A DNA stretch of 64,000 nucleotides from an uncultured Pseudomonadales bacterium (lineage in GTDB: Bacteria > Pseudomonadota > Gammaproteobacteria > Pseudomonadales > Azotimanducaceae), in the NCBI GenBank assembly GCA_958296165.1, contig OY282447.1, positions 1,736,001 to 1,800,000 on the forward strand. Direction: 5' to 3'. The notes below the pieces were generated by a model. The model did no database searches. It was not told the DNA's origin and saw only the letters and a list, made by a program, of their open reading frames with translations. A program made the position numbers and the translations under genes. Positions 27,328 through 36,473 of this stretch are shown one piece after another (position 1 is the first letter of the stretch; each line of letters begins with the position of its first letter).

Positions 27328-29178
27328 TCACGCGGCTGGGGACGTGGATCCGGCCGAATGCTGCGGATGCTCTGCGAGCACCGCTAGGAACTCTTCGCCG
27401 TAGCGTTCGAGCTTCGACTGGCCAACGCCGTGTACGCGCAGCATGGCATCCAACGAAGCCGGGCGCAGACGTACGAACTCCCGCAGCGTGGCGTCGTGGA
27501 AAACAACATACGGCGGCAGGCCGGCTTGATCTGCTAGACGCAGGCGACATTCGCGCAGCGCCTCCCACAGCGGTTCGTCGGTGGCGCCGATCTGGAAGCC
27601 GTGATCGCGGTTCGTTGTTGCCGGCTTCTTCTTCGAGCGGGCGAGCTTAGTCTCCTCGCGCAGCGTCACCGCTACCTCGCCGCGCAGCAGAGGGCGGGCG
27701 GAGCGAGCGAGCGTCAATGCTCCATAACGACCCGGATCCGAGTCAACGTAGCCACGCGCGACCAGCTGACGCAGCAGCGAGCGCCACTGGGTGTCGGTGA
27801 GGTCGGCACCGATGCCGAAGGTGGAAAGCTCGGCATGGCGGTGCTGGCGCACCTTTGGCGTGTCGCGGCCGCGCAGCACGTCGATGACGTGAGCCGCGCC
27901 GAACCGCTGGCCGGTGCGCACGATGCACGACATCAGCTTCTGCGCTTCTACCGTGCCGTCCCAGGTCTTTGGCGGCGCAAGGCAGACATCGCAGTTGCCG
28001 CACTCGGCCGGCGGTTCGTCGCCGAAATAGCGCAACAGTGCGGCGCGGCGGCAGGCGGTGACTTCGCACCAGCCGAGCAGGGCATCCAACTTGGAGCGCT
28101 CAATGCGCTTGTGCTGGTCGTCGGCTGCGGATTGCTCCACCATCTGCCGCAGACGCACTACATCTTGCAGGCCGTAGACCATCCACGCCTCGGCCGGCTC
28201 GCCGTCGCGCCCGGCGCGGCCGGTCTCCTGATAGTAGGCTTCCACGCTCTTCGGCAAATCCACATGGGCGACGAAGCGCACGTCCGGTTTGTCGATGCCC
28301 ATGCCGAAGGCGACAGTGGCGACGATCACCACGCCGTCTTGGCGCAGGAACCGCATCTGGTGCGTGGCGCGTTGCGCACTCGCCATGCCGGCGTGATAAG
28401 GCAGCGCATCGTGGCCGAGGGCGCGCAACGCTTCGGCGGTCTCCTCCACTTTGCGGCGCGACAGGCAGTAGACGATGCCGGGCTCGCCGCGATGCTCTTC
28501 CAAGAACGCGGCCAGTTGCTTGCCGGCACCATCCTTGATGCGCACCGAATAGCGGATGTTGGGCCGGTCGAAGCTGCTCACGAAACGCATCGGCCCCTTG
28601 AGCGCCAGACGGTTGACGATTTCGCCGCGCGTGCGGGCATCGGCAGTTGCAGTGAGCGCCATGCGGGGAACAGCCGGGAAGCGCTGCGCCAGCACGTTCA
28701 GGCCGAGGTAGTCCTGGCGAAAATCGTGGCCCCACTGCGACACGCAGTGCGCCTCGTCGATGGCGAAGAGCGCGAGTTCGGCGTTCTCCAAGAGGGCGAG
28801 CGTTTCCTCCTGCAACAGCCGCTCCGGTGCTAGGTAGAGCAGATCCAAGCTGCCTCGAATCAAAGCGTCCTTGATCTCGCCTTGTTCGAACCACGGCACG
28901 GTTGAGTTGAGGAAGGCCGCTGCGACGCCGGCTTGGCGCAGCGCCGCCACCTGATCCTGCATCAATGCGATCAGCGGCGACACCACAATGCCAACGCCGG
29001 GCCGCACCATGGCGGGAATCTGATAGCACAACGACTTGCCGCCGCCAGTGGGCATCAGCACGAGGCAGTCCCGCCCCTCGACCACGGCGTTGATGATGGC
29101 CTCCTGACCTGGCCGGAACGCATCGTAGCCGTAGATTTCGCGGAGGATTTCGGGCGCCGACCGGTACATGTTCAGCAT
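27328..29178 (-). CDS. recQ: ATP-dependent DNA helicase RecQ
   Basis: A 616-residue 3'-5' helicase. Motif I TGGGKSLCYQ, motif II IDEAHCVSQWGHDFR, motif VI YQETGRAGRDGEPAEA. The RQC zinc site has CEVTACRRAALLRYFG and CGNCDVC, then a winged-helix region. The C-terminal HRDC domain ends in LRVHGVGQSKLERYGEEFLA. Full length, with every conserved motif intact. The start may be this ATG or the one three codons downstream. Confidence 0.95.
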   Translation of the reverse strand: MLNMYRSAPEILREIYGYDAFRPGQEAIINAVVEGRDCLVLMPTGGGKSLCYQIPAMVRPGVGIVVSPLIALMQDQVAALRQAGVAAAFLNSTVPWFEQGEIKDALIRGSLDLLYLAPERLLQEETLALLENAELALFAIDEAHCVSQWGHDFRQDYLGLNVLAQRFPAVPRMALTATADARTRGEIVNRLALKGPMRFVSSFDRPNIRYSVRIKDGAGKQLAAFLEEHRGEPGIVYCLSRRKVEETAEALRALGHDALPYHAGMASAQRATHQMRFLRQDGVVIVATVAFGMGIDKPDVRFVAHVDLPKSVEAYYQETGRAGRDGEPAEAWMVYGLQDVVRLRQMVEQSAADDQHKRIERSKLDALLGWCEVTACRRAALLRYFGDEPPAECGNCDVCLAPPKTWDGTVEAQKLMSCIVRTGQRFGAAHVIDVLRGRDTPKVRQHRHAELSTFGIGADLTDTQWRSLLRQLVARGYVDSDPGRYGALTLARSARPLLRGEVAVTLREETKLARSKKKPATTNRDHGFQIGATDEPLWEALRECRLRLADQAGLPPYVVFHDATLREFVRLRPASLDAMLRVHGVGQSKLERYGEEFLAVLAEHPQHSAGSTSPAA

Positions 29179-29596
29179 TATAGGAAGGGCGACATGAACG
29201 GCAACGCACTATGTACGCACGCCGCCAACGGACCAAGCCCGGTTGCTCTTTCGGCCACCCCGCGGCACGATGCCGGGCCGTTGAAGCCATCACGCAGGTG
29301 CGAGAAGTCCTGCCTGTTTACCGAGGCGCTGGGAGCTACCCGTTGCCCGTTTCAAAGCGGCTGTTGCATTGGGCAGGTGGCCCGACGATGCGGGGCGCCT
29401 GCGTAACGGCTTCGTGCATAAATGTACGAGATAACGTGGCTCTAGCCAAGCCCTTAGACACGCTGCCTTCAGTGCCGCGGGATGCCGTTGAGGCTGTCGG
29501 GGCTGGTTCGGGCAGCGTGCCAAGCGCCGCGCGATCTGGCCTGGCTAGTCGATTCTGTTACAGTGCGCGGCTTCGCTCGGATCGGCTGCGAGGCGC
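29179..29596. other. Intergenic spacer, no gene recognised
   Basis: A 418-bp spacer between divergent recQ and the phosphodiesterase gene. Short frames cross it on both strands, but none has a ribosome site or resembles a protein I know. No repeats or obvious tRNA fold were seen. Confidence 0.5.
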
Positions 29597-30142
29597 ATGA
29601 CTGTCCGCGTTGGCCTCATTTCGGACTCGCACATCACCAAACGCGGCGAGCTGTGGCCGCAGGTGTTCGATGCGTTTGCCGGCGTGGATGCCATTCTGCA
29701 CGCTGGCGACGTGTGGTCGCCGGCCGTGCTCGATGAACTCGAACAGGTTGCGCCGGTGCATGTCGCGCGCGGCAATGGCGACTTCGGCGTCGACGATCCG
29801 CGCCTGCAAGAGCAGTGCATGCTGACATTCGCCGATGTAACCGTTGCGATGCTGCACGACTTCCCGTCGCCTGGGCGTCGGCCAGCCGAGTTCGTATTGG
29901 CACAGGCGCGCAAGCGCTTCCCGGGCCCGGCGCCGGACGTGCTCGTTTGCGGTCATACGCACATAGAGGAAATACACGACTTGGGAAGCCTGCTGTGGGT
30001 GAACCCCGGCTCGCCGACGCTTCCCCACAACAAGTCGCTGCGCTTGGGCACCATCGGCTTCTTGACCATCACCGATGGTCGGGCGAGCGCGGAGCTATGC
30101 CAATTGACGAGCGCGGGCGTAGAGCGCCTAGCCTGCCTTTAG
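29597..30142 (+). CDS. YfcE/MJ0936-type metallophosphoesterase
   Basis: A 181-residue calcineurin-like phosphodiesterase. Metal motifs: GLISDSHITKRG, LHAGDVWSP, ARGNGDFG, MLHDFPSPG and VCGHTHIEEIHD, followed by the characteristic VNPGSPTLPHN. Short and single-domain, as in the YfcE family, whose natural substrates are mostly unknown. Convergent with the trans-sulfuration gene, with a one-base gap. Confidence 0.9.
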   Translation: MTVRVGLISDSHITKRGELWPQVFDAFAGVDAILHAGDVWSPAVLDELEQVAPVHVARGNGDFGVDDPRLQEQCMLTFADVTVAMLHDFPSPGRRPAEFVLAQARKRFPGPAPDVLVCGHTHIEEIHDLGSLLWVNPGSPTLPHNKSLRLGTIGFLTITDGRASAELCQLTSAGVERLACL

Positions 30143-30143
30143 C

Positions 30144-31343
30144 TTAGCCGCTGAGCACGCGGTCGAGATCGCGGCACAGATCCTCGGCGTCTTCCAACCC
30201 AACCGACAATCGAAATACGCCGTCGCCAGCGAACTCTCGATAGCCGGCCAACTGCTTGCCGGCCAGCTTGAAGGTGGATTCCACGATCGCGTCGGTGTCG
30301 ATCCAGTACATCAGGCTGCGGTGGTGGCCGAGCGAGACTGCGAAGTGGATCACTTCCAGCTCCTTCGCCATGCGCCGCGCCCGCGCCGAACCATTGGGCG
30401 CTTGGAAAGACAACATGCCGGAGTAGTTCGCCATCTGCCGCTCCGCTAGCGCGTGCTGCGGGTGCGACGTAAGTCCCGGATAGTTGACGCGGCCAACCGC
30501 CGGATGATTCTGCAAGAATGTGGCCACTTGCTTAGCACCCCTCTCGTGCGCCTGCATGCGGATGGGCAGGGTCGCCGCACCGCGGGCGATCAGCCACGCA
30601 TTGAAGGGGCTTAGCACGCCGCCGACATGCACCAACGCTTGAGTGCGCAGCGGTTCCAAACGCTCCGTGCTGCCGAGCACGGCGCCGCCGAGCGCATCGC
30701 CGTGGCCGCCGATGTATTTGGTGAGCGAATGCACTACGAAATCGGCGCCGAGGTGAAGGGGTCGGGTGGCGATGGGCGTCGCGAAGGTCGAATCCACTGC
30801 CAGCAGCAAGCCGTGCTGCTTAGCGATGTTGGCCACTGCGGCGATGTCCGTTAGGCGCAGAATCGGGTTGGCCGGCGTTTCGATCCAGATCATTCGCGTC
30901 GCCGGTTGAATGGCGGCCTCGATCTGGCTTAAGTCGCTGCTGTCGACGGCAGTTGTCGCAACGCCCCAGCGCGGTAGCGTGGCGCGGGCGTACTCGGCGG
31001 TGCCGGCATAGTTGACGTCGCTCATGAGCAAGTGGTCGCCGGGCTTGAGGGCGGTGGAAAGCAATGCCGTGGTGGCGGCCATCCCGGACGCAAAGGCGAC
31101 GCAGTCCTCGGCCTCTTCCAAAGCGGCGAGCTTCTTCTCCAGCATGTTCACGGTGGGATTGCCCCAGCGCGTATAGACGTAGGGCTTGTCTCCTTCGCTG
31201 GCGGTCTCGAAGGCGTGAATGGAGAAGCCGGCCGGCTCTTGCATGGCGAAGGTCGTGGACATCACCAGATTCGGCGCGGATGCGCCGGTATTCGGATCCG
31301 TGGCCTCGCCGCCGTGAACGGCGCGGGTATTGATGCCAGGCAT
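30144..31343 (-). CDS. Cys/Met-metabolism PLP-dependent enzyme (cystathionine gamma-synthase/lyase-like)
   Basis: A 399-residue trans-sulfuration enzyme. AVHGGEATDPNTGA and YTRWGNPTVNMLEKKLAALE form the N-terminal signature; FASGMAATTA and AVDSTFATPI lead to the Schiff-base Lys in HSLTKYIGGHGD. FRLSVGLEDAEDLCRDLDR closes it. Whether it acts as synthase, gamma-lyase or methionine gamma-lyase cannot be decided here. The gene for an HpcH/HpaI aldolase lies 27 bp upstream on the same strand. Confidence 0.9.
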   Translation of the reverse strand: MPGINTRAVHGGEATDPNTGASAPNLVMSTTFAMQEPAGFSIHAFETASEGDKPYVYTRWGNPTVNMLEKKLAALEEAEDCVAFASGMAATTALLSTALKPGDHLLMSDVNYAGTAEYARATLPRWGVATTAVDSSDLSQIEAAIQPATRMIWIETPANPILRLTDIAAVANIAKQHGLLLAVDSTFATPIATRPLHLGADFVVHSLTKYIGGHGDALGGAVLGSTERLEPLRTQALVHVGGVLSPFNAWLIARGAATLPIRMQAHERGAKQVATFLQNHPAVGRVNYPGLTSHPQHALAERQMANYSGMLSFQAPNGSARARRMAKELEVIHFAVSLGHHRSLMYWIDTDAIVESTFKLAGKQLAGYREFAGDGVFRLSVGLEDAEDLCRDLDRVLSG

Positions 31344-31370
31344 GGCTCGCGACCGCCGTCGGCGCAGAAG

Positions 31371-32168
31371 CTACAGCGATTCCACCAGCTTCTTCATGCC
31401 TTCGCCCAAGTTCATCCATGCTGCGCGGACGATCATGCGATCCCAGCCGATGCAGAAATCGCGCACGCCCAGGTCGACATAGCGCTTGGCCTGCTCAACG
31501 GCGCCGATCTCGATGCGTGGGCGGATGCCGTATTGCAGCGATTTGGCGATCACCTTCTCCTCGAAAGGACGGATGTCCGGAGAGCCCATCAAGCGCAGCT
31601 GGCCGCGCGAGAAGCTGAAGTCCGCCGGCCCCCACTGGGTCATGTCCACGCCCCGCTCCTTGGCGCGTTCTAGCACCTCGTCCAGATTGTCGACCGTGAC
31701 GTTCTTCTCGACCATGATGGCGAACACGACGGATTCGAGGTCCTCCAGATAACCGTCCATGCTGTAGCTGCCGAGTGCCGGGCGACGCAGCTTCACGCCC
31801 ATGAAGCCGCCGGTATTCGGCGTGTCCGGCGCGATGGCGCGATGACACTCGTCGACGTCTTCGGCTGTGCGCACGTCCGTAAACAGCACGGACTTGAAGC
31901 CGGCGCCCAGGGCGACCTGGGCCCAAAAGCTCTGCCCCTCTTGGTCGAGCTTGATCATAAGCGGCAGGTTGCCGCATTGCGCCGCGCGCGCCAGGTCATA
32001 GAGCAGGCGCATGTCGAAGGCCGAGTACTCGGCGACGTATTCGGCGTAGTCGAACATGCCGGTGTCGCCGATGATCTCCGGCACGTCGGTGTCGGCGAAC
32101 AGAAAATGCGTGCCGACGGTGGGTTCGCCGCGGTCGATTTTCTGGCGGAAGGTGTTGGGTAGAACCAT
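31371..32168 (-). CDS. HpcH/HpaI-family aldolase/citrate lyase-like protein
   Basis: A 265-residue TIM-barrel protein of the divalent-metal-dependent class II pyruvate aldolase superfamily. MVLPNTFRQKIDRGEPTVGT and GDTGMFDYAEYVAEYSAFD are typical openings. LMIKLDQEGQ, FGSPDI-like LMGSPDIRPF and DLGVRDFCIGWD mark later strands. ATG 32168 follows AGAGGG. Likely cleaves a 2-keto-3-hydroxy acid; the substrate is not readable. Confidence 0.82.
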   Translation of the reverse strand: MVLPNTFRQKIDRGEPTVGTHFLFADTDVPEIIGDTGMFDYAEYVAEYSAFDMRLLYDLARAAQCGNLPLMIKLDQEGQSFWAQVALGAGFKSVLFTDVRTAEDVDECHRAIAPDTPNTGGFMGVKLRRPALGSYSMDGYLEDLESVVFAIMVEKNVTVDNLDEVLERAKERGVDMTQWGPADFSFSRGQLRLMGSPDIRPFEEKVIAKSLQYGIRPRIEIGAVEQAKRYVDLGVRDFCIGWDRMIVRAAWMNLGEGMKKLVESL

Positions 32169-32333
32169 GGTGTCCCTCTAACTGAACGCCGCGACGCGGC
32201 AACGATGTGCCTAACTTAACCCGCCAAGGCATAGAGCGCCATGCGCGAGCGGAGCGGCATCGTACTGCGCGCCGACAGCGGATGTGTTCAATCTGAGCCG
32301 TGGCCGTTGGTTGGCGCTGCCTTGCCGCCGGGA

Positions 32334-33176
32334 TCAGTTCCCTTGCTTTGCTTCGAGGGCGGCGAGGCGCGAGCGCAACGCGGCAATCGTCTGATCCGCT
32401 TCCTGCTGCTGACGTTCGGCTTCTTCACGACGGCTTTCGGCTTCTTCGCGTTGGCGCTCCGCGTCTTCGCGGCGACGCTCGGCCTCGGCGTTCGCCTCCT
32501 TCGCGGAAGCCAGATAGCGCTCCGTGGCGGGGTCGAAGAACCTCAAGATCGGGTGAGTATCGCCGCGCCACGCCCGCAATTCGAGATTCAAGACTTCGCT
32601 GTGCAGGCTCATGCCGCCGTCGGCCAGCCGCGCTGGCTCTATCCCCTTTGGCGGCTTGTTCTTGCTCAAGCGGGCGCCCTGCAACGGTTCGTCCAAATAC
32701 TTGCCGGTTGGGTCGAACATGAAGTAGTCCTGCACGCCCATGCCAGCGTAGATGTCGCGCTTGACCACCTTGTCGCGCACGAAAGTGCTCTTTGACGCAA
32801 GTTCCAGCACAAAGTCCGGCGGCAGCCCTTGCTCCCACACCAAATAGGTGTCCTCCAAGGTCTGCGGCTTGCCGGTGACCGCGTAGACGTCCGGCACCAC
32901 CACTGATCGCGGATCGCCTTCCTTGTAGTACACGCCGTTGTTGGCGCCGAAGTGCATGGCCGACCCGAAGTAGCGGATCAGCACTGTCACCGCGTAGACC
33001 CCAGCAAAATAATGTCGCAACGATTCCATCGGCATCCCGTCGTTGTCCGGGTATTCGACGGCCGCGGCGGGCACCTGCACGGGTCCCGCCTGCTCGGCGC
33101 GGCCGACTCGGTGCCGTGGGCGTCTTCGGGTAGCCTCACTGCCAAGGCGGCTCGTCCCAGTGTGCGCTTCGGCCAT
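32334..33176 (-). CDS. Uma2-family (DUF820) endonuclease-like protein with charged coiled-coil tail
   Basis: A 280-residue protein. The N-terminal ~190 residues match the Uma2 PD-(D/E)xK fold: VVVPDVYAVTG gives the Asp and DFVLELASKST the Glu and downstream Lys. The last ~55 residues are a highly charged helix built on repeats of the form RREDAERQREEAESRREEAE. ATG 33176 is chosen because AAGGAGG lies 5 bases upstream; an earlier in-frame ATG at 33191 contains that site. Uma2 proteins are abundant in cyanobacteria, with unknown function. Confidence 0.82.
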   Translation of the reverse strand: MAEAHTGTSRLGSEATRRRPRHRVGRAEQAGPVQVPAAAVEYPDNDGMPMESLRHYFAGVYAVTVLIRYFGSAMHFGANNGVYYKEGDPRSVVVPDVYAVTGKPQTLEDTYLVWEQGLPPDFVLELASKSTFVRDKVVKRDIYAGMGVQDYFMFDPTGKYLDEPLQGARLSKNKPPKGIEPARLADGGMSLHSEVLNLELRAWRGDTHPILRFFDPATERYLASAKEANAEAERRREDAERQREEAESRREEAERQQQEADQTIAALRSRLAALEAKQGN

Positions 33177-33393
33177 CTTCGCCTCCTTCATCGTCGTTGG
33201 CGTGTTCGCGTTCTCTACCGCGAACGGGCTGCGCCTACAGTAGCACCACTAGCCGCCGATGCGCCGAGAGCCATTTCGCGTTCCCCGAGTTCTCGGGCCG
33301 CAACGGCAAGCCGTCGAATGTCCGGTCGATTTTCTTTGCCGCTAGTTTCGAGCACGGAGGAGGTGCGCACATAGCGAGATGCGCCCGACGTCT

Positions 33394-33410
33394 TGTAGGA
33401 AATCGCCTAC
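33394..33410. repeat. Intergenic hairpin motif TGTAGGAAATCGCCTAC
   Basis: A GTAGG stem and its complement CCTAC enclose a 6-base loop. Related words occur at 35206 (TGTAGGACATCGCCC) and 35229 (TGTAGGAAATCCGCCC), each in an intergenic spacer. Likely a small dispersed palindromic element. Confidence 0.4.
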
Positions 33411-33423
33411 TTGGTCGCCCTTT

Positions 33424-33466
33424 CTACAGCGACCACCTACAGCGAAACACCCTACAGCGAACCACC
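33424..33466 (-). repeat. Triplicated 3' end of the SDR gene
   Basis: Three near-identical copies of CTACAGCGA(A)CCACC lie end to end. The innermost, at 33452, is the SDR gene's own stop and last codons; the two others follow the stop and each carries another TAG in the gene's direction. Looks like slippage duplication of the gene end. Confidence 0.6.
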
Positions 33467-34204
33467 ATCCACGCGGATGATCGCGCCGGTGGTGAAGCTG
33501 CCGGCAGCGCTGGCGAGATACAGTGCGGCACCGACCACCTCCTCTGGCTCGCCGCCGCGCTGCAGAGCGATGCTGGTCTTCGCGCTGCGTTGGAAGGATT
33601 CCATATCCCATGCCTTCGAGATGTCGGTGAGGAATGGCCCGGCTTGGATGCAGTTCACGCGCACTTTGGGGGCGTAGGCGCGCGCCAAAGACAGCGTAAG
33701 CGAATTGACGCCGGCCTTGGCCGCGCCATAGGGTTCGGAGCCGGGCGTGGCCTGTACCGCGGCCGTGCTGCTCACGTTGATGATGCTGCCGCCGTCGCCG
33801 GCAGCCATGCGCTCGCCCACCAAAGCCGAGAGCCGATAGGGGCCTTTCAGATTGACGCCGATCACCTTGTCGAAAAGCTCTTCGGTCACTGCCGAGAGCG
33901 TGGGATAAAGCGGCGACATGCCGGCGTTGTTGACGAGTACGTCTATCCGGCCGAACTCGGCGTAGGCGGCATCGGCCAAGCCAGCCAGCTCGTCCCAATG
34001 GCCCACATGGCATGCGTGCGGCAGAGCGCGAACGCCATGCCGGCGCGCTTCTTCGGCTACCGCTTCGCAGCTGGCCAGCTTGCGGCTGGCGACTACGACG
34101 TGGGCGCCGCGTGCGGCGAAAGCCAGCGCCATCGCTCGGCCTAGGCCGCGGCTGCCGCCTGTGACGAGTGCCACCTTGTCGCGGAGATCGAACGGGTCTT
34201 GCAC
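33452..34204 (-). CDS. SDR-family oxidoreductase
   Basis: A 250-residue short-chain dehydrogenase. VALVTGGSRGLGRAMALAF binds the cofactor; LVNNAGMSP, the Ser in INVSSTAAVQ, YGAAKAGV (Tyr/Lys) and the C-terminal IIRVDGGSL follow. GTG 34204 is preferred because GAGGAGG lies 7 bases upstream; an ATG at 34225 overlaps that ribosome site. The closest functional guess is a 3-oxoacyl reductase or gluconate-5-dehydrogenase-type enzyme. Confidence 0.88.
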   Translation of the reverse strand: MQDPFDLRDKVALVTGGSRGLGRAMALAFAARGAHVVVASRKLASCEAVAEEARRHGVRALPHACHVGHWDELAGLADAAYAEFGRIDVLVNNAGMSPLYPTLSAVTEELFDKVIGVNLKGPYRLSALVGERMAAGDGGSIINVSSTAAVQATPGSEPYGAAKAGVNSLTLSLARAYAPKVRVNCIQAGPFLTDISKAWDMESFQRSAKTSIALQRGGEPEEVVGAALYLASAAGSFTTGAIIRVDGGSL

Positions 34205-34258
34205 GGCGCTGCCTCCTCTTTGCATTGCGCTGCGTTGCGCTGGGTTCGCGCTCGCAGT

Positions 34259-35146
34259 CTAGCGCGAACGGCGGCGCGGCTTGCGGCGGCGGCGCGAGAT
34301 GCGGATCAACGGCACCATGGCGCCGCGGCCACGAGCCGAAGGGCGGTGCGCCATGCCCACCACTTCGCGCTTTTCCACCAGCGTCACGTCGCCGCCGTAG
34401 CGCTTCAGCAATCGCGCCGTAACGGGTAGGCCCAGGGTGTCGGCCATGTCCAGCGGCGTAACGCCCAGATCGTCGGCGCTCACGGCGTTGACGTCGGCGC
34501 CGCGCTCCAACAGCAGCCGCGCCAAGCGGGGCACGTCCTTGGTGTTCGGTGCGTCGCCGATCACAGCGAAGTGCAGCGGCGTGAAGCCGTGCTCCTCCGT
34601 TGCATCCACCGCCGCACCGTGGTCCAGCAGGAACTCCGCCATCTCGAAGGCATCGTTGCGGACTGCGGCGTGGAGTGCGGTCCAGCCGTGCCGATCCTGA
34701 TCCGCTACATCGGCGCCGTGGGCGGCCAACAGCGTCGCGCTGGTGACGGAGTTATAGCGCGCAGCGACGTGCAGCGTGGTCCAGCCGGTGCGGATCCTGG
34801 CACGCACGTTCGCGCCGAAATCGATCAGCATGCACAGTGCGTTTATGGCAGTGGACCAGGTCGCCAGATGCAGCGGCTGGTCGCCCTCGCGTTCCCAAGT
34901 TCGGAAGCGAAAACCGTAACGGCGCAGCACTTTCAGCGGCAGCCCGTCGAGCTGCTCGCCGTCGGCGGCGAGGGCTGCGTCCACGCTGGCGCCCTGCACA
35001 AGGAGGTTGCGCACGGAGTCCGGCAGATTCAAGGCCGCCGCGTAGTGCAAATCGGTCCAGCCGTTCTCGTCTACGCGGTAGGGCGACAGCGGCCTGCCCA
35101 TGGTCTGTGCCAGGTCGCTCGCGTCGTGCGGAAATTTGTTCTTCAT
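34259..35146 (-). CDS. Ankyrin-repeat protein
   Basis: A 295-residue repeat protein. Recognisable repeats: GWTDLHYAAALNLPDSVRNL, DQPLHLATWSTAINALCMLI, GWTTLHVAARYNSVTSATLL, GWTALHAAVRNDAFEMAEFL and GFTPLHFAV, with a last degenerate unit (GVTPLDMADTLGLPVTARLL). The C-terminus is strongly basic (RISRRRRKPRRRSR), suggesting nucleic-acid or acidic-surface contact. No signal peptide. The binding partner is unknown. Confidence 0.88.
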   Translation of the reverse strand: MKNKFPHDASDLAQTMGRPLSPYRVDENGWTDLHYAAALNLPDSVRNLLVQGASVDAALAADGEQLDGLPLKVLRRYGFRFRTWEREGDQPLHLATWSTAINALCMLIDFGANVRARIRTGWTTLHVAARYNSVTSATLLAAHGADVADQDRHGWTALHAAVRNDAFEMAEFLLDHGAAVDATEEHGFTPLHFAVIGDAPNTKDVPRLARLLLERGADVNAVSADDLGVTPLDMADTLGLPVTARLLKRYGGDVTLVEKREVVGMAHRPSARGRGAMVPLIRISRRRRKPRRRSR

Positions 35147-35312
35147 GGCGTCTCGCAGGAGTTGGTTGCGGGACGCTTAAATTACGCGCCGACGAGCGCA
35201 TAAGATGTAGGACATCGCCCATAGCGCGTGTAGGAAATCCGCCCGATGACGCGACAATGTGCAGTAGCGGCATCGAATGATGCGGTAGCGAGAGGCGGAA
35301 GCGACCTAAGAA

Positions 35313-36377
35313 CTACCGAGGTCGCTGCGGTGGCAGCAGATCGCGCAGCGTCGCCGGCGTGCCGATGCCGCCGCCCTTGGTGACGATGTGCAGCCGCTCG
35401 CTCTCGCTTTCCGCAAGCGGCACGCCGACATCGACATTGCCCAGGATGCGCAGCTCTCTTTCGCCTAGGATCGCCGCAGCGGTGTCGCCGCCGAGCACGA
35501 TCAGAGTCCGCGCACCGGACGCGGCCAGAATGCGCCATGTGGCGCTTGCGAGATCGGCCGCCGTCGCGTCGGCTTCGGCGTCGCTGATGGCGGTCGCTCT
35601 GGTCGAAGTCGCTAGCACCGCATCGGCGCCGCTCGCCAAAGCCGCCAAGGCTTGGTCGGCAGCGTCCAAGGTGGTGGTGGAGCAGTGCAGCGCGTCGATC
35701 TGGGCGCGACTTAGAGGATGGAGACTGCCGCACACGACCAGCGCCGGGCGCGGCAACGCCCGGCGGCGAGTCAGCGTAGCTGTCGGCGCTCCGTACTGCG
35801 TTGCCACGTATGCGCCTATGCCGCCGGTGGTACCCACCAGCATGCGCTGTTCGTCTCGACAACGCGCGGCGGCGGCACTCAACTCATCGTTGGTGTTGGC
35901 GTCGAGGACGACCAGCTCGCCGTTCGCGAGTGCGCTCGCGCAGCCGGCGGCAACGAGATAGTCGGCCGGGCGGCTCGACAGCAAGCGATTGCGCGGGTCG
36001 CGGCCGAATGCGCTCTCCGCCACCGGCACATCGTGGATGAACACGGTGCCGTTGTCGCAGCGCCGGCCGGCATCGGGGAAGCTCGCCAAAATACCCAGCC
36101 GATGGCCCGACTCGACGAGCGCCGCCGCTTCATGGGCCCAGTTGCCGCGCAAGCCTGAATCCATCTTGTGGCCGCGAAAGCGCGCCGCTCGGCCGTGTGC
36201 CGCCGCCACCCGCTGCCGCGCGTCGGCTGGTGCGCAATGGCGGCAGTCGAGATCCATGACGGCGCAGTCGTCGTCGCCCGTCGGTGCGCGAACCAGGCGC
36301 GTCTTCAAGCCCAAGGCCGCACACGCGCCACCGGTTTCCAAAGCGCCGGTGCGGTCGTCGGCGGTGATCAGAAACAT
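35313..36377 (-). CDS. Four-carbon acid sugar kinase family protein (DUF1537)
   Basis: A 354-residue kinase-like protein. The N-terminal sugar-binding domain has MFLITADDRTGALETGGACA and HKMDSGLRGNWAHE; the C-terminal nucleotide-binding domain has LVVCGSLHPLSRAQI and LIVLGGDTAAAIL and ends VTKGGGIGTPATLRDLL. ATG 36377 places the ADDxTGA motif at the N-terminus as is usual; an ATG at 36416 would add 13 residues. No ribosome site is strong. It probably phosphorylates a sugar acid such as a tetronate. Confidence 0.85.
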   Translation of the reverse strand: MFLITADDRTGALETGGACAALGLKTRLVRAPTGDDDCAVMDLDCRHCAPADARQRVAAAHGRAARFRGHKMDSGLRGNWAHEAAALVESGHRLGILASFPDAGRRCDNGTVFIHDVPVAESAFGRDPRNRLLSSRPADYLVAAGCASALANGELVVLDANTNDELSAAAARCRDEQRMLVGTTGGIGAYVATQYGAPTATLTRRRALPRPALVVCGSLHPLSRAQIDALHCSTTTLDAADQALAALASGADAVLATSTRATAISDAEADATAADLASATWRILAASGARTLIVLGGDTAAAILGERELRILGNVDVGVPLAESESERLHIVTKGGGIGTPATLRDLLPPQRPR

Positions 36378-36473
36378 CGGCGCATCAACTGCTGCTGTTC
36401 TACTCACTTTCTGCATAGGTTTCGCAGCACAGTGTACGCACCTCTTGAACCCGTGAGCGAGCAGCGACCGACC

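Noticed and set aside
29211-29600. Short frames in the recQ/phosphodiesterase spacer
   Set aside because: No ribosome site, no recognisable motif, composition typical of random GC-rich sequence.
32395-32520. CRISPR-like short repeats in the Uma2 gene
   Set aside because: The repeats are coding, heptad-like Glu/Arg units with no unique spacers.
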